Assembly: GCA_903881475.1 (NCBI GenBank)
Contig: CAIRTK010000027.1
Location: forward strand, 1 to 56,455
DNA from: an uncultured Opitutia bacterium
GTDB taxonomy: Bacteria > Verrucomicrobiota > Verrucomicrobiia > Opitutales > Opitutaceae
Reading direction: 5' to 3'
Length of the DNA stretch: 56,455 nt
The position numbers and the translations under genes are program-made. The notes under the pieces were generated by a model. It was not told the origin of the DNA and did not search any database. It saw nothing but the letters and a program-made list of their open reading frames with translations. Shown here piece after piece: positions 43,313 to 51,947 of the stretch. The first letter of the stretch is position 1. Every line of letters begins with the position of its first letter.

Positions 43313-44443
43313 TTACTTCAGGACCAGCTCGGTGGCGGCGTCGAAGAGGTGCGCGGTGTCCATGCGCAGCGTGACCTTGACCTTCTGGTTGACCTCGAAG
43401 CGGTCAGTCGGGCGCACGCGGGCGATGAAGGAGTGGGCGCCGGTGTCGAGGTACAGGTAGGTCTCGGAACCCATCGGCTCGGAGACTTCCACGGTGACCT
43501 CGATGGTGTGCGCGGGATTGGGCGAGGAGAGCGTCAGGGAGTCCTGCACATCCTCCGGCCGGATGCCGAGGACGACGGGCTTGTCGACATGGCCGTCCGC
43601 CTTGGCGGCCAGGGCTTCGCCGAGTTGCACGGTGATCGGGGCGCCCTTCTCGTTGGTCTCGACAAAGGAAAGGTGGTTGCCGGTGCGCCGGATGGTACCC
43701 TTGAAGAAATTCATCGGCGGGCTGCCGATGAAGCCGGCCACGTACATGTTCTCCGGGTGATTGTAGAGCTCGAGCGGGGCGGCGACCTGCATGATGTTGC
43801 CGTCCTTCATGACGCAGATGCGGTCGCCCATCGTCATGGCCTCGACCTGGTCGTGCGTGACGTAGATCATCGTGGCGCCGAGGCGGGCGTGAAGCTTGGA
43901 GATCTCGGTGCGCGTCGAGACGCGCATCTTGGCGTCGAGGTTGGAGAGGGGCTCGTCGAAGAGGAAGACCTTGGGCTTGCGGACGATCGCGCGGCCGACG
44001 GCCACACGCTGGCGCTGGCCGCCCGACAGGGCCTTGGGCTTGCGCTCAAGATAGTCGGTCAGCCCGAGCATGGTGGCCGCCTCGCGGACGCGGGCGTCGA
44101 TCTCGGCCTTGGGGAATTTCCGCAGCTTCAGGCCGAACGCCATGTTGTCGTAGACCGACATGTGCGGGTAGAGCGCGTAATTCTGGAAAACCATCGCGAT
44201 GTCGCGGTCCTTGGGGAGGACGTTGTTCACGACCTTGCCGTCGATGGAGATGGCCCCGCCAGAGATCTCCTCGAGGCCGGCGATCATGCGGAGCGTGGTG
44301 GACTTGCCGCAGCCGGAGGGGCCGACGAGCACCATGAACTCGCGGTCCTCGATGGTCAGGTTGATGCTGTTGACTGCCCGGACCCCCGGGCCGCTCTTCT
44401 CAGGATAAATCTTTACGAGGTCTTCGATGATGACTTTGGCCAT
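43313..44443 (-). CDS. ugpC: ABC transporter ATPase, UgpC/MsmK/MalK type
   Basis: 376 residues. ATPase domain with Walker [10 protein letters not shown] (41-49), Q-loop [14 protein letters not shown], signature [19 protein letters not shown] and Walker [16 protein letters not shown], then a C-terminal TOBE/MalK regulatory domain (about 240-376, [19 protein letters not shown]). This subgroup energises carbohydrate importers (maltose, glycerol-3-phosphate, oligosaccharides). No permease or binding-protein gene is nearby, so it may serve several remote transporters, as MsmK does. Confidence 0.92.
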   Translation of the reverse strand: MAKVIIEDLVKIYPEKSGPGVRAVNSINLTIEDREFMVLVGPSGCGKSTTLRMIAGLEEISGGAISIDGKVVNNVLPKDRDIAMVFQNYALYPHMSVYDNMAFGLKLRKFPKAEIDARVREAATMLGLTDYLERKPKALSGGQRQRVAVGRAIVRKPKVFLFDEPLSNLDAKMRVSTRTEISKLHARLGATMIYVTHDQVEAMTMGDRICVMKDGNIMQVAAPLELYNHPENMYVAGFIGSPPMNFFKGTIRRTGNHLSFVETNEKGAPITVQLGEALAAKADGHVDKPVVLGIRPEDVQDSLTLSSPNPAHTIEVTVEVSEPMGSETYLYLDTGAHSFIARVRPTDRFEVNQKVKVTLRMDTAHLFDAATELVLK

Positions 44444-44587
44444 GGAGTGGGGAAAACGAAAGTAACCCTGCGAAACTCAGGCAATCCCCCGTTGAGTCAA
44501 TTTTTATGCGCGGCAATTTTTCGTTGCCCCGCTGCTTCCGGCCGGGCCTCATGTCAGCCGTTTTCCCCGCTGCCGCACTCCTCCGCC

Positions 44588-44905
44588 ATGGCTTCACGCT
44601 CTTACAAGATTTCCGCGCCGCTGACCTTTGACCTGCCCCGCAGCCTGATTGATAAAATCCAGTCCATCCGGAAGGGCCGCAAACTGAAGACCGCCAGCGA
44701 GGTGGTCCGGCTGGCCATCGAGCAGTTCGACTTCGACAGCTGCGAGCCCGACCATGAGCCGCACCGGCAGATCTCGGTGCGGATCACGGGGGCGCAGCGC
44801 GCGATGCTGAAGCGGTACTCGAAGGGCAAGGACTCCAGCGTGGGCGAACTCCTGCGGCTGGCGCTCGAAGGCCTGCCGGCCAGCCCGCCGCGTGCGCGGC
44901 GCTGA
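44588..44905 (+). CDS. Protein with two ribbon-helix-helix-like motifs
   Basis: 105 residues from ATG 44588. The N-terminal half (APLTFDLPRSLIDKIQSIRK then TASEVVRLAIEQF) has the strand-helix-helix pattern of Arc/MetJ DNA-binding proteins, and the second half repeats it (RQISVRITGAQRAMLKRYSK then SSVGELLRLALEGL). The two copies would let one chain form the two-stranded sheet normally made by a dimer. The centre is acidic (DFDSCEPDHEPHR) and the tail basic. It is divergent from the ABC ATPase with a 144-base gap. A DNA-binding role is inferred from pattern only. Confidence 0.6.
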   Translation: MASRSYKISAPLTFDLPRSLIDKIQSIRKGRKLKTASEVVRLAIEQFDFDSCEPDHEPHRQISVRITGAQRAMLKRYSKGKDSSVGELLRLALEGLPASPPRARR

Positions 44906-45033
44906 GGGGCGCGCGGCTGGGGTGAGGGCACCCCGCCCACAACGGGACGGGCCGCAGCGGCCGGGCTGACGAGCGGCATGCCGGTGCGGGGGCTTGCGTT
45001 TGCGGGCGGCGTTTCCTTTTAGTGGTGCTTCCC

Positions 45034-46227
45034 ATGACCTCCGCTCCGCAGCCGCTCTCCCTTTGGGCCCGCAACATCTCGCCGTCGCCGACGCTCGCCG
45101 TCGACGCCAAGGCCAAGGCCCTGCTGGCCGCGGGCGAGGATGTCTGCAGCTTTGCCGCCGGCGAACCGGATTTCGACACGCCCGAGCACATCAAGGACGC
45201 CAGCATCGCCGCGCTCAAGGCGGGCAAGACCAAGTACTCCCCGACGCCCGGCATCGAGCCGCTGCGCCAGGCCGTGGTGGAGCGCTACGCCGCGGAATAC
45301 GGCCTGAAGGCCGTCCCCGCGCAGGTCATCGTGTCCCCCGGCGGCAAGTTCAACTGCTACCTGGGCATCCTGGCCACCTGCTCGCCTGGCGATGAGGTGA
45401 TCGTGCCCGCGCCGTACTGGGTGAGCTACCCCGAGATGGTGAAGCTCAGCGGGGCGACGCCGAAGTTCGTGCTCTGCGACGACCGGACGGGATTCAAGCT
45501 CACGCCGGCCCAGCTCACCGCGGCGATCACACCGAAGACGAAGCTGCTCATCCTCAACTCGCCCTCGAACCCGACCGGTGCGGTCTACACGCGCGCCGAA
45601 CTCGCCGCCCTGGTGGAGGTCGCAGTGCGGCACAATCTCTACATCCTTTCGGATGAGATGTACGAACACCTCGTCTATGATGGGGTCCGGCCGACCTGCG
45701 TGGCCACGCTGTCACCGGAGGCCGAGGCGCGCGCCATTATCATCGCCGGCTTCTCGAAGACGTATGCCATGACCGGCTGGCGTATCGGCACCACGCTGGC
45801 CCCGTTGCCGATCGCGAAGGCGATCACGGAGCTGCAGAGCCAGATGACCTCCAACGTGACGACCTTCACCCAGTACGGCGCGCTCGCTGCCCTGAAGGAA
45901 ACGGAAAAGACGAAGGCCGCCCTTGTCCCGATGCTCACGGCGTTCGACCGCCGCCGCAAGAATCTCCATGCGGAGCTCAACCAGATTCCCGGCATCCGCT
46001 GCCTGCTGGCGCAGGGTGCGTTCTATCTGTTTCCCAACATTTCCAGCTTCGGCCTGAAGGACGTCGAATTCTGCAGCCGCCTGCTTGACACCGAGAAAGT
46101 CGCCGCCGTGCCCGGCAGCGCTTTTGGCGCCGAGGGCTATCTCCGGCTCAGCTATGCCACGAGCGACGAGATCATCGCCAAGGGCGTGGCTCGCCTGGCG
46201 AGGTTCTGCGCGACGCTGCGGAAGTAA
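45034..46227 (+). CDS. Class I aminotransferase, aspartate aminotransferase type
   Basis: 397 residues from ATG 45034. Fold-type I PLP enzyme: [30 protein letters not shown], the [11 protein letters not shown] motif with its conserved Asn, and [14 protein letters not shown] carrying the PLP-binding Lys and the phosphate-binding Arg. The sequence style is that of bacterial subgroup Ib aspartate (or aspartate/prephenate) aminotransferases. It links aspartate and glutamate nitrogen and may serve aromatic amino acid synthesis given pheA elsewhere. Substrate specificity cannot be set by eye. Confidence 0.9.
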   Translation: MTSAPQPLSLWARNISPSPTLAVDAKAKALLAAGEDVCSFAAGEPDFDTPEHIKDASIAALKAGKTKYSPTPGIEPLRQAVVERYAAEYGLKAVPAQVIVSPGGKFNCYLGILATCSPGDEVIVPAPYWVSYPEMVKLSGATPKFVLCDDRTGFKLTPAQLTAAITPKTKLLILNSPSNPTGAVYTRAELAALVEVAVRHNLYILSDEMYEHLVYDGVRPTCVATLSPEAEARAIIIAGFSKTYAMTGWRIGTTLAPLPIAKAITELQSQMTSNVTTFTQYGALAALKETEKTKAALVPMLTAFDRRRKNLHAELNQIPGIRCLLAQGAFYLFPNISSFGLKDVEFCSRLLDTEKVAAVPGSAFGAEGYLRLSYATSDEIIAKGVARLARFCATLRK

Positions 46228-46379
46228 GGGTGGGCGGGCGTGGTATGGCGGAGACGGCGGATAGCCGCCGCGATCCGCCCCGCGGCCCAACCCATTGCCC
46301 TCGCGTTCAGGATGGCCGGCCGGGACAGGTTCTGCCGGTGCTACTTGCCTCAATCGTGTAATCGGCTCCCTTTGCGCGG

Positions 46380-46850
46380 ATGATCCAACGACTCCATCGC
46401 GAGCAGGTCCTGGCCGGTGATCCCGCGGCGATCTGGGACTTCTTTGCCACGCCCCGCAACCTGGACGCGCTGACGCCGCCGAATGTCTCGTTTAAGATCG
46501 TGGGTGAGGTTCCGGCACGGATGTATGCCGGCCAGGTGATCGAGTATCGGATCGGCATCCTGCCCGGCGTGACGACCCGCTGGTTGACCGAAATCACGCA
46601 GGTCCGGGAAGGAACCCTGTTCATTGATGAGCAGCGGATCGGGCCCTACCGGCTTTGGCACCATGAGCATGAGTTTGCACCGACGGCCGATGGCCGGGGC
46701 GTGCGGATGACGGATCGGGTGACCTACGACGTCGGCTGGGGTCCGCTGGGGGATTTGCTGCATGCCGGGTGGATCCGGCGCCAGCTCGCGGCGATTTTCG
46801 ACTACCGCGCGCGCAAGGTCGCGGAATTGTTTCCTGCGGGCGGTTCATAG
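46380..46850 (+). CDS. SRPBCC family protein (polyketide cyclase/START-like)
   Basis: 156 residues. A START-like ligand-binding fold: the opening EQVLAGDPAAIWDFFATPRN, LDALTPPNVSFKIVG, then EYRIGILPGVTTRWLTEITQ and VTYDVGWGPLGDLLHAGWIR near the end are characteristic of the SRPBCC group once annotated as cell-division inhibitor-like proteins. Its ligand is unknown. It is the first gene of the stress-like cluster. The 152-base gap upstream contains GC-rich hairpins but no recognised regulatory site. Confidence 0.8.
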   Translation: MIQRLHREQVLAGDPAAIWDFFATPRNLDALTPPNVSFKIVGEVPARMYAGQVIEYRIGILPGVTTRWLTEITQVREGTLFIDEQRIGPYRLWHHEHEFAPTADGRGVRMTDRVTYDVGWGPLGDLLHAGWIRRQLAAIFDYRARKVAELFPAGGS

Positions 46851-46870
46851 CGCCGGCGAGGGCGGGCGGG

Positions 46871-46883
46871 TAATACCCCATAG
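46871..46883 (+). promoter_or_regulatory. TAAYACCCCATAG motif, copy 1
   Basis: TAATACCCCATAG, 164 bases before the ATG at 47048. It differs by one base from the copy at 47878-47890, on the same strand. Could be a regulator site or part of a promoter. Confidence 0.4.
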
Positions 46884-47047
46884 CCCGCGCGGAAACTTTT
46901 GGGCATCGTTCATGGCCGGGAACATCGCGTGCCACCCGGACGTCCGGAACGGGTCGGAGGCGTGACGGCGCGAGGTGGACCCAGCCGATCCTTCGCCGGC
47001 CCCGGTTCATCCGCCGATCACAACCATTGCCCTCCTTCCTTCAACCT

Positions 47048-47740
47048 ATGACAACGATTTCCTCCCTCAGCGGCTCGCATCTGCGCACCTACCAGATGAT
47101 TTTCCAGCATCCGGTCTCGCACAACCTCTCATGGCGCGAGGTCCATGCCCTGTTCCGGCACATCGCCGAGGTGACCGATGAGCACAACGGGAACATGAAG
47201 GTGACGCGCAACGGCCAGATCCTGGTGCTGCATGAGCCCCGGACCAAGGACGTGGCGGAGACCGACGAGCTGATGGCCATGCGGCACTTTCTGGAGCGGT
47301 CGGAGATCGCGCCGGCGGCGGTGCCAGACGCCGAGGCCTCGTGGCTGGTGGTGATCGATCACCAAGAAGCGCGGATCTACCGCTCGGCGGAGCCGGGCGC
47401 CGTTCCGCAGCAGATCCGTCCGCACGTGCCGGCCGAATATTTCCGCCACGCCCACAACTCGAAGGACTTTTCCCGGGGAAAGGAAAAGCCCGATCCCAAC
47501 ACCTTTTTTGAACCGGTGGCGGGGGTGCTCAACGGCGCGGGCCACATCCTGATCTTTGGCACGGGCACCGGCACGAGCAGCGAGATGGACCAGTTCACCG
47601 ACTGGCTGAAGCAGCATCGTCCCGAGCTGGCGAAACGCATCATCGGCACGCTGGTCATCGACGAGCATCACCTCACCGAGGCCCAGCTGCTGGCGAAGGC
47701 GCGGGAATTTTACTCCAACCATCGGACGAGCCACGCCTGA
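47048..47740 (+). CDS. Two-domain stress-associated protein (HicA-like and release-factor-like)
   Basis: 230 residues from ATG 47048. The N-terminal part (about 10-85; YQMIFQHPVSHNLSWREVHA, MKVTRNGQILVLHEPRTKDV) has the pattern of a small RNA-binding alpha/beta domain like HicA. The C-terminal part (about 98-225; SWLVVIDHQEARIYRS, then HILIFGTGTGTSSEMDQF and TEAQLLAKAREFY) resembles bacterial proteins related to domain 3 of archaeo-eukaryotic release factors. Both assignments are inferences from pattern. Together they suggest binding of RNA or ribosomes under stress. Confidence 0.6.
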   Translation: MTTISSLSGSHLRTYQMIFQHPVSHNLSWREVHALFRHIAEVTDEHNGNMKVTRNGQILVLHEPRTKDVAETDELMAMRHFLERSEIAPAAVPDAEASWLVVIDHQEARIYRSAEPGAVPQQIRPHVPAEYFRHAHNSKDFSRGKEKPDPNTFFEPVAGVLNGAGHILIFGTGTGTSSEMDQFTDWLKQHRPELAKRIIGTLVIDEHHLTEAQLLAKAREFYSNHRTSHA

Positions 47741-47877
47741 GGCCTGCGGCTCGAAAGGCTTCCGAACTTCGGCAGCACCGTCAAAGGGCAGCAAGGCGGG
47801 CGTGCTCCGCACATGACCAAGCCGCGTTTCCGGCGCATGCTGTCGCGAGACCCTCCGGGAAAGTCCGGATTGCAGGT

Positions 47878-47890
47878 TAACACCCCATAG
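47878..47890 (+). promoter_or_regulatory. TAAYACCCCATAG motif, copy 2
   Basis: TAACACCCCATAG, 92 bases before the PRC-barrel gene ATG, same orientation as copy 1. Confidence 0.4.
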
Positions 47891-47982
47891 TTCTGCGGCG
47901 GCGGCCGGTTTAGACTGACTCGCTCAGAAACCGCCGGCCGGCTCCCACGGGCTTTACCGGCCCAAATGACACAGGAAGATTT

Positions 47983-48708
47983 ATGCTCAAAAATATCACG
48001 GCGCTCTATGACAACGCACTCGTCGCCTTGGACGGCGACATCGGCCAGGTGAAAGATTGCTACTTCGACGACCAGACGTGGGTCGTCCGGTATCTGGTCG
48101 CGAACACCGGCGAATGGTTGACCGGCCGCGTCGTCCTGCTCTCGCCCCATGCGTTCGGTTCATGGGACGAGCAGAAGAAGACGCTGCAGATCAAGCTGAC
48201 CAAAAGGCAGATTGAGGGGAGCCCCGCGATCGAGTCGCACCAGCCGGTTTCCCGCCAGCACGAGATCGCGTACTACCGTTATTACGGCTGGCCGGCGTAC
48301 TGGGATGGCGGCGCCATGTGGGGCCTCGGCGCGTATCCGATGGTCCGGCCCCCGACCAAGGACCAGATGGAATCCCACCTGAATTACCACCACCGGGAGA
48401 GCAAGCACCTCCGAAGCTCCCGCGCGGTCGCGGGCTACCAGATCGAGTCGATCGGGGGCGCGATCGGGCATGTGAGCGGGCTGATGGTGGACGACCGCAG
48501 CTGGGCGGTCCGTGAGATCGCGGTCAAGACCGGCCACTGGTTTTCCGGCAAGGAAATCCTGATCCCCACCGGCAAGGTGGAGCGCATCAGTTATGATGAA
48601 TCCAAAGTGTACGTGAACGTTACCAAGGAGGACATCCTGGAAACCGCAGACCATGGCTTGGTGCGGGCCGGCGCGGCCGCCCACGGCTCAGCCCACTTCA
48701 GCGACTGA
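47983..48708 (+). CDS. PRC-barrel domain protein
   Basis: 241 residues. Two PRC-barrel-like beta units: residues about 10-70 (DGDIGQVKDCYFDDQTWVVR, YLVANTGEWLTGRVVLL) and about 150-215 (IGGAIGHVSGLMVDDRSWAV, REIAVKTGHWFSGKEILIP), joined by a Tyr/Trp-rich linker. Both copies show the IG(x)V...D..W.VR pattern. PRC-barrels are found in photosynthetic reaction-centre subunit H and RNA-processing proteins and occur singly in stress operons. AGGAAG lies six bases before the ATG. It is cytoplasmic by sequence. Confidence 0.85.
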   Translation: MLKNITALYDNALVALDGDIGQVKDCYFDDQTWVVRYLVANTGEWLTGRVVLLSPHAFGSWDEQKKTLQIKLTKRQIEGSPAIESHQPVSRQHEIAYYRYYGWPAYWDGGAMWGLGAYPMVRPPTKDQMESHLNYHHRESKHLRSSRAVAGYQIESIGGAIGHVSGLMVDDRSWAVREIAVKTGHWFSGKEILIPTGKVERISYDESKVYVNVTKEDILETADHGLVRAGAAAHGSAHFSD

Positions 48709-48726
48709 ACGCCGACCCGAACGACC

Positions 48727-49137
48727 ATGAAAAAGAATCCGCTCAACCGGGGTGTGCTGACCAATAATTTTTCCGGCATCGGCGTGGTGACACGCGAGAT
48801 GGTCCACACCCGCGCGCGGGAACTGGCGCTGATCGCCGGCCGCGTGCCGCCGCAGCCGTCCGCGGCTGACCTTGAACAGGCCCGCCGCGAGCTGTCCGGC
48901 GGCCCGGAGATGGATGCGCAGGAGACCTTGATGGACGACTTGCCGGAATCCAAGCGCTGGGACCCGGTGCCCGGATCCGCCGGGCACGCGGCGCCCGAGT
49001 CACCCAGCGAGGACGAGGATGAGGAAGGTCGCAGCGAAACCGAACAACTCGTCGAGGAAGGCGCCAATGAGGCCGAGCGGGACCAGATGCTACAGGCCGC
49101 CAAGGCGACCGCCCGGAAAGACCAGCGCGATGCCTGA
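48727..49137 (+). CDS. Small acidic protein, unknown function
   Basis: 136 residues. N-terminal part GVLTNNFSGIGVVTREMVHT is followed by a helix with RARELALIAG, a middle region (SAADLEQARRELSGGPEMDA) and a very acidic tail (PSEDEDEEGRSETEQLVEEG). It probably lacks a compact fold over its second half. It lies 18 bases after the PRC-barrel gene and is likely co-transcribed with it. No function can be assigned. Confidence 0.65.
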   Translation: MKKNPLNRGVLTNNFSGIGVVTREMVHTRARELALIAGRVPPQPSAADLEQARRELSGGPEMDAQETLMDDLPESKRWDPVPGSAGHAAPESPSEDEDEEGRSETEQLVEEGANEAERDQMLQAAKATARKDQRDA

Positions 49138-49169
49138 CCCGGGCTGTCCCGCCATCCACCCAGTCCATT

Positions 49170-49184
49170 TTGCAGTCACTGCAA
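49170..49184. promoter_or_regulatory. Perfect 15-base palindrome before nitroreductase
   Basis: TTGCAGTCACTGCAA, seven bases mirrored around a central C, ends ten bases before the nitroreductase ATG. It suits a dimeric repressor or activator, or a small hairpin over the ribosome-binding region. Confidence 0.45.
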
Positions 49185-49194
49185 GTTTTCCACT

Positions 49195-49833
49195 ATGATC
49201 ACCACCGCCATCGCCTCCCAATCCGCCAAGAAAGCCTCGCCCGACTATCCGATCCAGGAATTCCTGGCGGACCGGTGGAGCCCGTATGGCTTCACCGACC
49301 GTCTGGTCACAGAGGCCGACCTCAGCTCATTGTTTGAAGCAGCCCGCTGGGCTCCTTCCTCCTACAACGAACAACCCTGGACCTATTTCGTTGCCACCCG
49401 CCAGAACCCGGCGGAATTCGAGCGACTGCTGTCGTGTCTCGTTCCCGCCAACCAGGCGTGGGCGAAGACGGCCCCGGTGCTCGTGCTCGGGGTCGTCAGC
49501 CTGAAGTTTTCCCAAACGCACAAGGACAACCGGGCCGCGGTGCATGACCTGGGCCTGGCTTCGGCCAACCTGGTGATGGAGGCGACCTCGCGCGGGCTTT
49601 CGGTTCACCAGATGATCGGCATCCTGCCGGACCGGGCGCGCGAGCTTTACCAGATTCCGAAGGACGTGGAGGCCTGGACGGCGATGGCCATCGGATACAA
49701 GGCGAACGCCGACACCTTGCCGGCCGACCTGCGGGAACGGGATTTGACCCCGAGACTGCGCAAGCCGCTCAGCCAATTCGTCTTCACGGGAATGTGGGGC
49801 CAGGCGTCGGCAATTTCCGGTCCGCGCCACTGA
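49195..49833 (+). CDS. Nitroreductase family protein
   Basis: 212 residues, FMN-dependent NAD(P)H oxidoreductase fold. FMN-contact motif FEAARWAPSSYNEQPWTYFV (about 47-66), the LGLASANLVMEATSRGLSVHQMIG helix region (split: DLGLASANLVMEATSRG) and the C-terminal AIGYKA. Members reduce nitro compounds, quinones or flavins, and some act as thiol/redox stress enzymes. The palindrome just before the start suggests individual regulation. Natural substrate unknown. Confidence 0.88.
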   Translation: MITTAIASQSAKKASPDYPIQEFLADRWSPYGFTDRLVTEADLSSLFEAARWAPSSYNEQPWTYFVATRQNPAEFERLLSCLVPANQAWAKTAPVLVLGVVSLKFSQTHKDNRAAVHDLGLASANLVMEATSRGLSVHQMIGILPDRARELYQIPKDVEAWTAMAIGYKANADTLPADLRERDLTPRLRKPLSQFVFTGMWGQASAISGPRH

Positions 49834-49855
49834 TCGTCTGTGCCGAGGACATTTT

Positions 49856-50860
49856 ATGGAAAAAATCACGAGTCGCGAAATCCGGCTGGCGTCGCGCCCT
49901 GTCGGGATGCCCGTGGCGGACAATTTTATCATGGTGCCGACCGAGCTGGAGCCGCCGCAGGACCAGCAGGTGCTGGTGCGCAATCTCTTCATGTCGGTCG
50001 ATCCCTACATGCGCGGCCGGATGAACGCCGGGGAGTCCTATGTTCCGCCCTTCGAACTGGGCAATCCGCTCGAAGGCGGGGCGGTGGGCGAGGTGATTGA
50101 ATCGCGGGCGAAGGAATTCAAGCCCGGTGATATCGTGACCTCCAATTTTGGCTGGCGCGAATATTTCCTGGCCTCGCCGAAGGTGCTGCGTCCCGTCAGC
50201 CGCCCGGTGCAGCCGCTGTCGGTTTATCTGGGGGTGCTCGGTATGACGGGCATGACCGCGTGGGCTGGTTTGAATTTGGTGGAGGTCACGGCCGGTGACG
50301 TCGTGTTTATCTCCGGCGCGGCCGGCGCGGTCGGCAACGTGGCCGGACAACTCGCGAAACTCCGGGGTTGCCGGGTGATCGGATCGGCGGGCTCGGCGGC
50401 GAAGGTCCGGTTTTTGCTGGAGCAGTGCGGGTTTGACGCCGCCTTTGATTACAAGGCCGGCCCGACCCTGGCGCAGCTGAACCTGGCTGCGCCGGATGGC
50501 ATTGACGTCTACTTCGACAATGTGGGCGGCGAACCGCTGGAAGCGGCGCTGGCGGCGCTAAGGCTGCATGGCCGGATCATCGCCTGCGGCGGCATCTCCG
50601 GGTACAACTCATCGGCGGCGCGGCCCGGTCCGGCCAATCTTGGCAACATGGTGACCAAGCGGCTGACGATGAAGGGACTGATCGTGCGCGACTGGCTGGA
50701 CCAGCAGGAAAAATTTGAGCAGGAAGTCGGCGGCCTTTTCCGTTCCGGCCGGTTGAAGAACGAGGAAACGGTGGCGGTCGGAATCGAACGCGCGGTCGAG
50801 GCGTTCCTCGGGCTTTTTCAGGGCAAGAATAGCGGCAAAATGGTGGTGAAGTTGGCCTGA
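49856..50860 (+). CDS. NADP-dependent oxidoreductase, MDR superfamily (CurA/YncB-like)
   Basis: 334 residues. No zinc-ligand pattern; N-terminal PTELEPPQDQQVLVRNLFMSVDPYMRGRM (shown: VLVRNLFMSVDPYMRGRM) and the nucleotide-binding GAAGAVGNVAGQLAKLRGCRVIG fit the prostaglandin reductase/CurA group, which reduces the C=C bond of alpha,beta-unsaturated ketones and aldehydes. GAGGA precedes the ATG by about six bases. It lies 22 bases after the nitroreductase gene, so the two are likely one unit handling electrophile stress. Confidence 0.88.
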   Translation: MEKITSREIRLASRPVGMPVADNFIMVPTELEPPQDQQVLVRNLFMSVDPYMRGRMNAGESYVPPFELGNPLEGGAVGEVIESRAKEFKPGDIVTSNFGWREYFLASPKVLRPVSRPVQPLSVYLGVLGMTGMTAWAGLNLVEVTAGDVVFISGAAGAVGNVAGQLAKLRGCRVIGSAGSAAKVRFLLEQCGFDAAFDYKAGPTLAQLNLAAPDGIDVYFDNVGGEPLEAALAALRLHGRIIACGGISGYNSSAARPGPANLGNMVTKRLTMKGLIVRDWLDQQEKFEQEVGGLFRSGRLKNEETVAVGIERAVEAFLGLFQGKNSGKMVVKLA

Positions 50861-50910
50861 GTCCACGGGCGGCGTCTTGCATCGCAAGGCCGGATGGATG
50901 AACTGAGGAC

Positions 50911-51924
50911 ATGCCTACCATGGAATCCACCGTCGCCGCGCTGCTGGCCCGGGGCAAAGGCCTCCTGGCCGCCGATGAAAGCTTCCCGACCATCGGGAAG
51001 CGGTTCAAGGATCTCGCCATTCCCTCGACCGAGGAAAACCGTCGAACCTATCGGGAAATGCTGTTCACGACACCCGGCCTCGGTGAATTTGTCAGCGGGG
51101 TGATCCTGTTTGACGAAACGATCCGTCAAAGCATCGGCGGGGTCGCGGTCCCGGAGGCACTCGCCCGCCAGGCGATCATTCCCGGGATCAAGGTGGACCT
51201 CGGCACGGTGGCGCTGGCCGGATTTCCCGGAGAAAAGATCACGGAAGGGCTGGACGGCCTGCGGGAGCGGCTCGCCGGGTACCGGCAGCTCGGCGCGCGT
51301 TTTGCCAAGTGGCGGGCGGTGATCGCTATCGGCGAACACCTGCCGACCGCTTCGGCCATCGCCGTCAATGCACGGCTGCTGGCGCTCTATGCCGCACTGT
51401 GCCAGGAAGCCGGGTTGGTGCCGATCGTGGAGCCGGAAGTCCTGATGGACGGCGACCATACCCTCGCGCGCTGCGAGGAAGTCACGACCGCCACCCTGCA
51501 GGCGGTGTTTGGCGCGCTGACCGAACAGCGTGTCAGCCTGGCGACGATGCTGCTCAAGGCGGGCATGGTGCTGTCGGGCAAGGATTGCCCGCAACCAGCG
51601 GCGGTGGAGGAAGTGGCTCAGGCCACGCTCCGCTGCCTGCGCCGGACGGTGCCGGCGGCGGTCCCGGGGATCGTGTTTCTTTCCGGGGGCCAGGGAGACC
51701 TGGAGGCGACCGAACGGTTGAATGCGATTTGCCGGCCGGGCGGCACCCCATGGACGATCAGCTTTTCGTATGGGCGGGCGCTGCAGGACGCGGCGCTGCA
51801 GGCCTGGCGCGGTGCGGCGGCCAACGTGGCGTCGGCGCAGGCGGCGCTGCAGCACCGGGCCCGCTGCAACAGCCGCGCCGTGCTCGGGAAATATTCGCCC
51901 GAGTCGGAAAACAGCCCTGGCTAA
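50911..51924 (+). CDS. Class I fructose-bisphosphate aldolase
   Basis: 337 residues (ATG 50911; ATG 50920 is an alternative with better spacing from GAGG). Schiff-base aldolase of the eukaryotic-like class I: LLAADESFPTIGKRF, GVILFDETIRQ, RFAKWRAVI (Lys in the active site), VPIVEPEVLMDGDH and ATMLLKAGMVLSG, where the Lys should form the Schiff base with dihydroxyacetone phosphate. C-terminal segment begins FSYGRALQDAAL. Works in glycolysis or gluconeogenesis together with pgi at the other end of the window. Confidence 0.92.
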   Translation: MPTMESTVAALLARGKGLLAADESFPTIGKRFKDLAIPSTEENRRTYREMLFTTPGLGEFVSGVILFDETIRQSIGGVAVPEALARQAIIPGIKVDLGTVALAGFPGEKITEGLDGLRERLAGYRQLGARFAKWRAVIAIGEHLPTASAIAVNARLLALYAALCQEAGLVPIVEPEVLMDGDHTLARCEEVTTATLQAVFGALTEQRVSLATMLLKAGMVLSGKDCPQPAAVEEVAQATLRCLRRTVPAAVPGIVFLSGGQGDLEATERLNAICRPGGTPWTISFSYGRALQDAALQAWRGAAANVASAQAALQHRARCNSRAVLGKYSPESENSPG

Positions 51925-51947
51925 CCGGCCCGGTTCATCCCTCGCGC

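Noticed and set aside
43349-44587. Long + strand open frame upstream of, and continuous with, the ribbon-helix-helix gene.
   Set aside because: It is antisense to the ABC ATPase; only the part after ATG 44588 has a sensible protein sequence.
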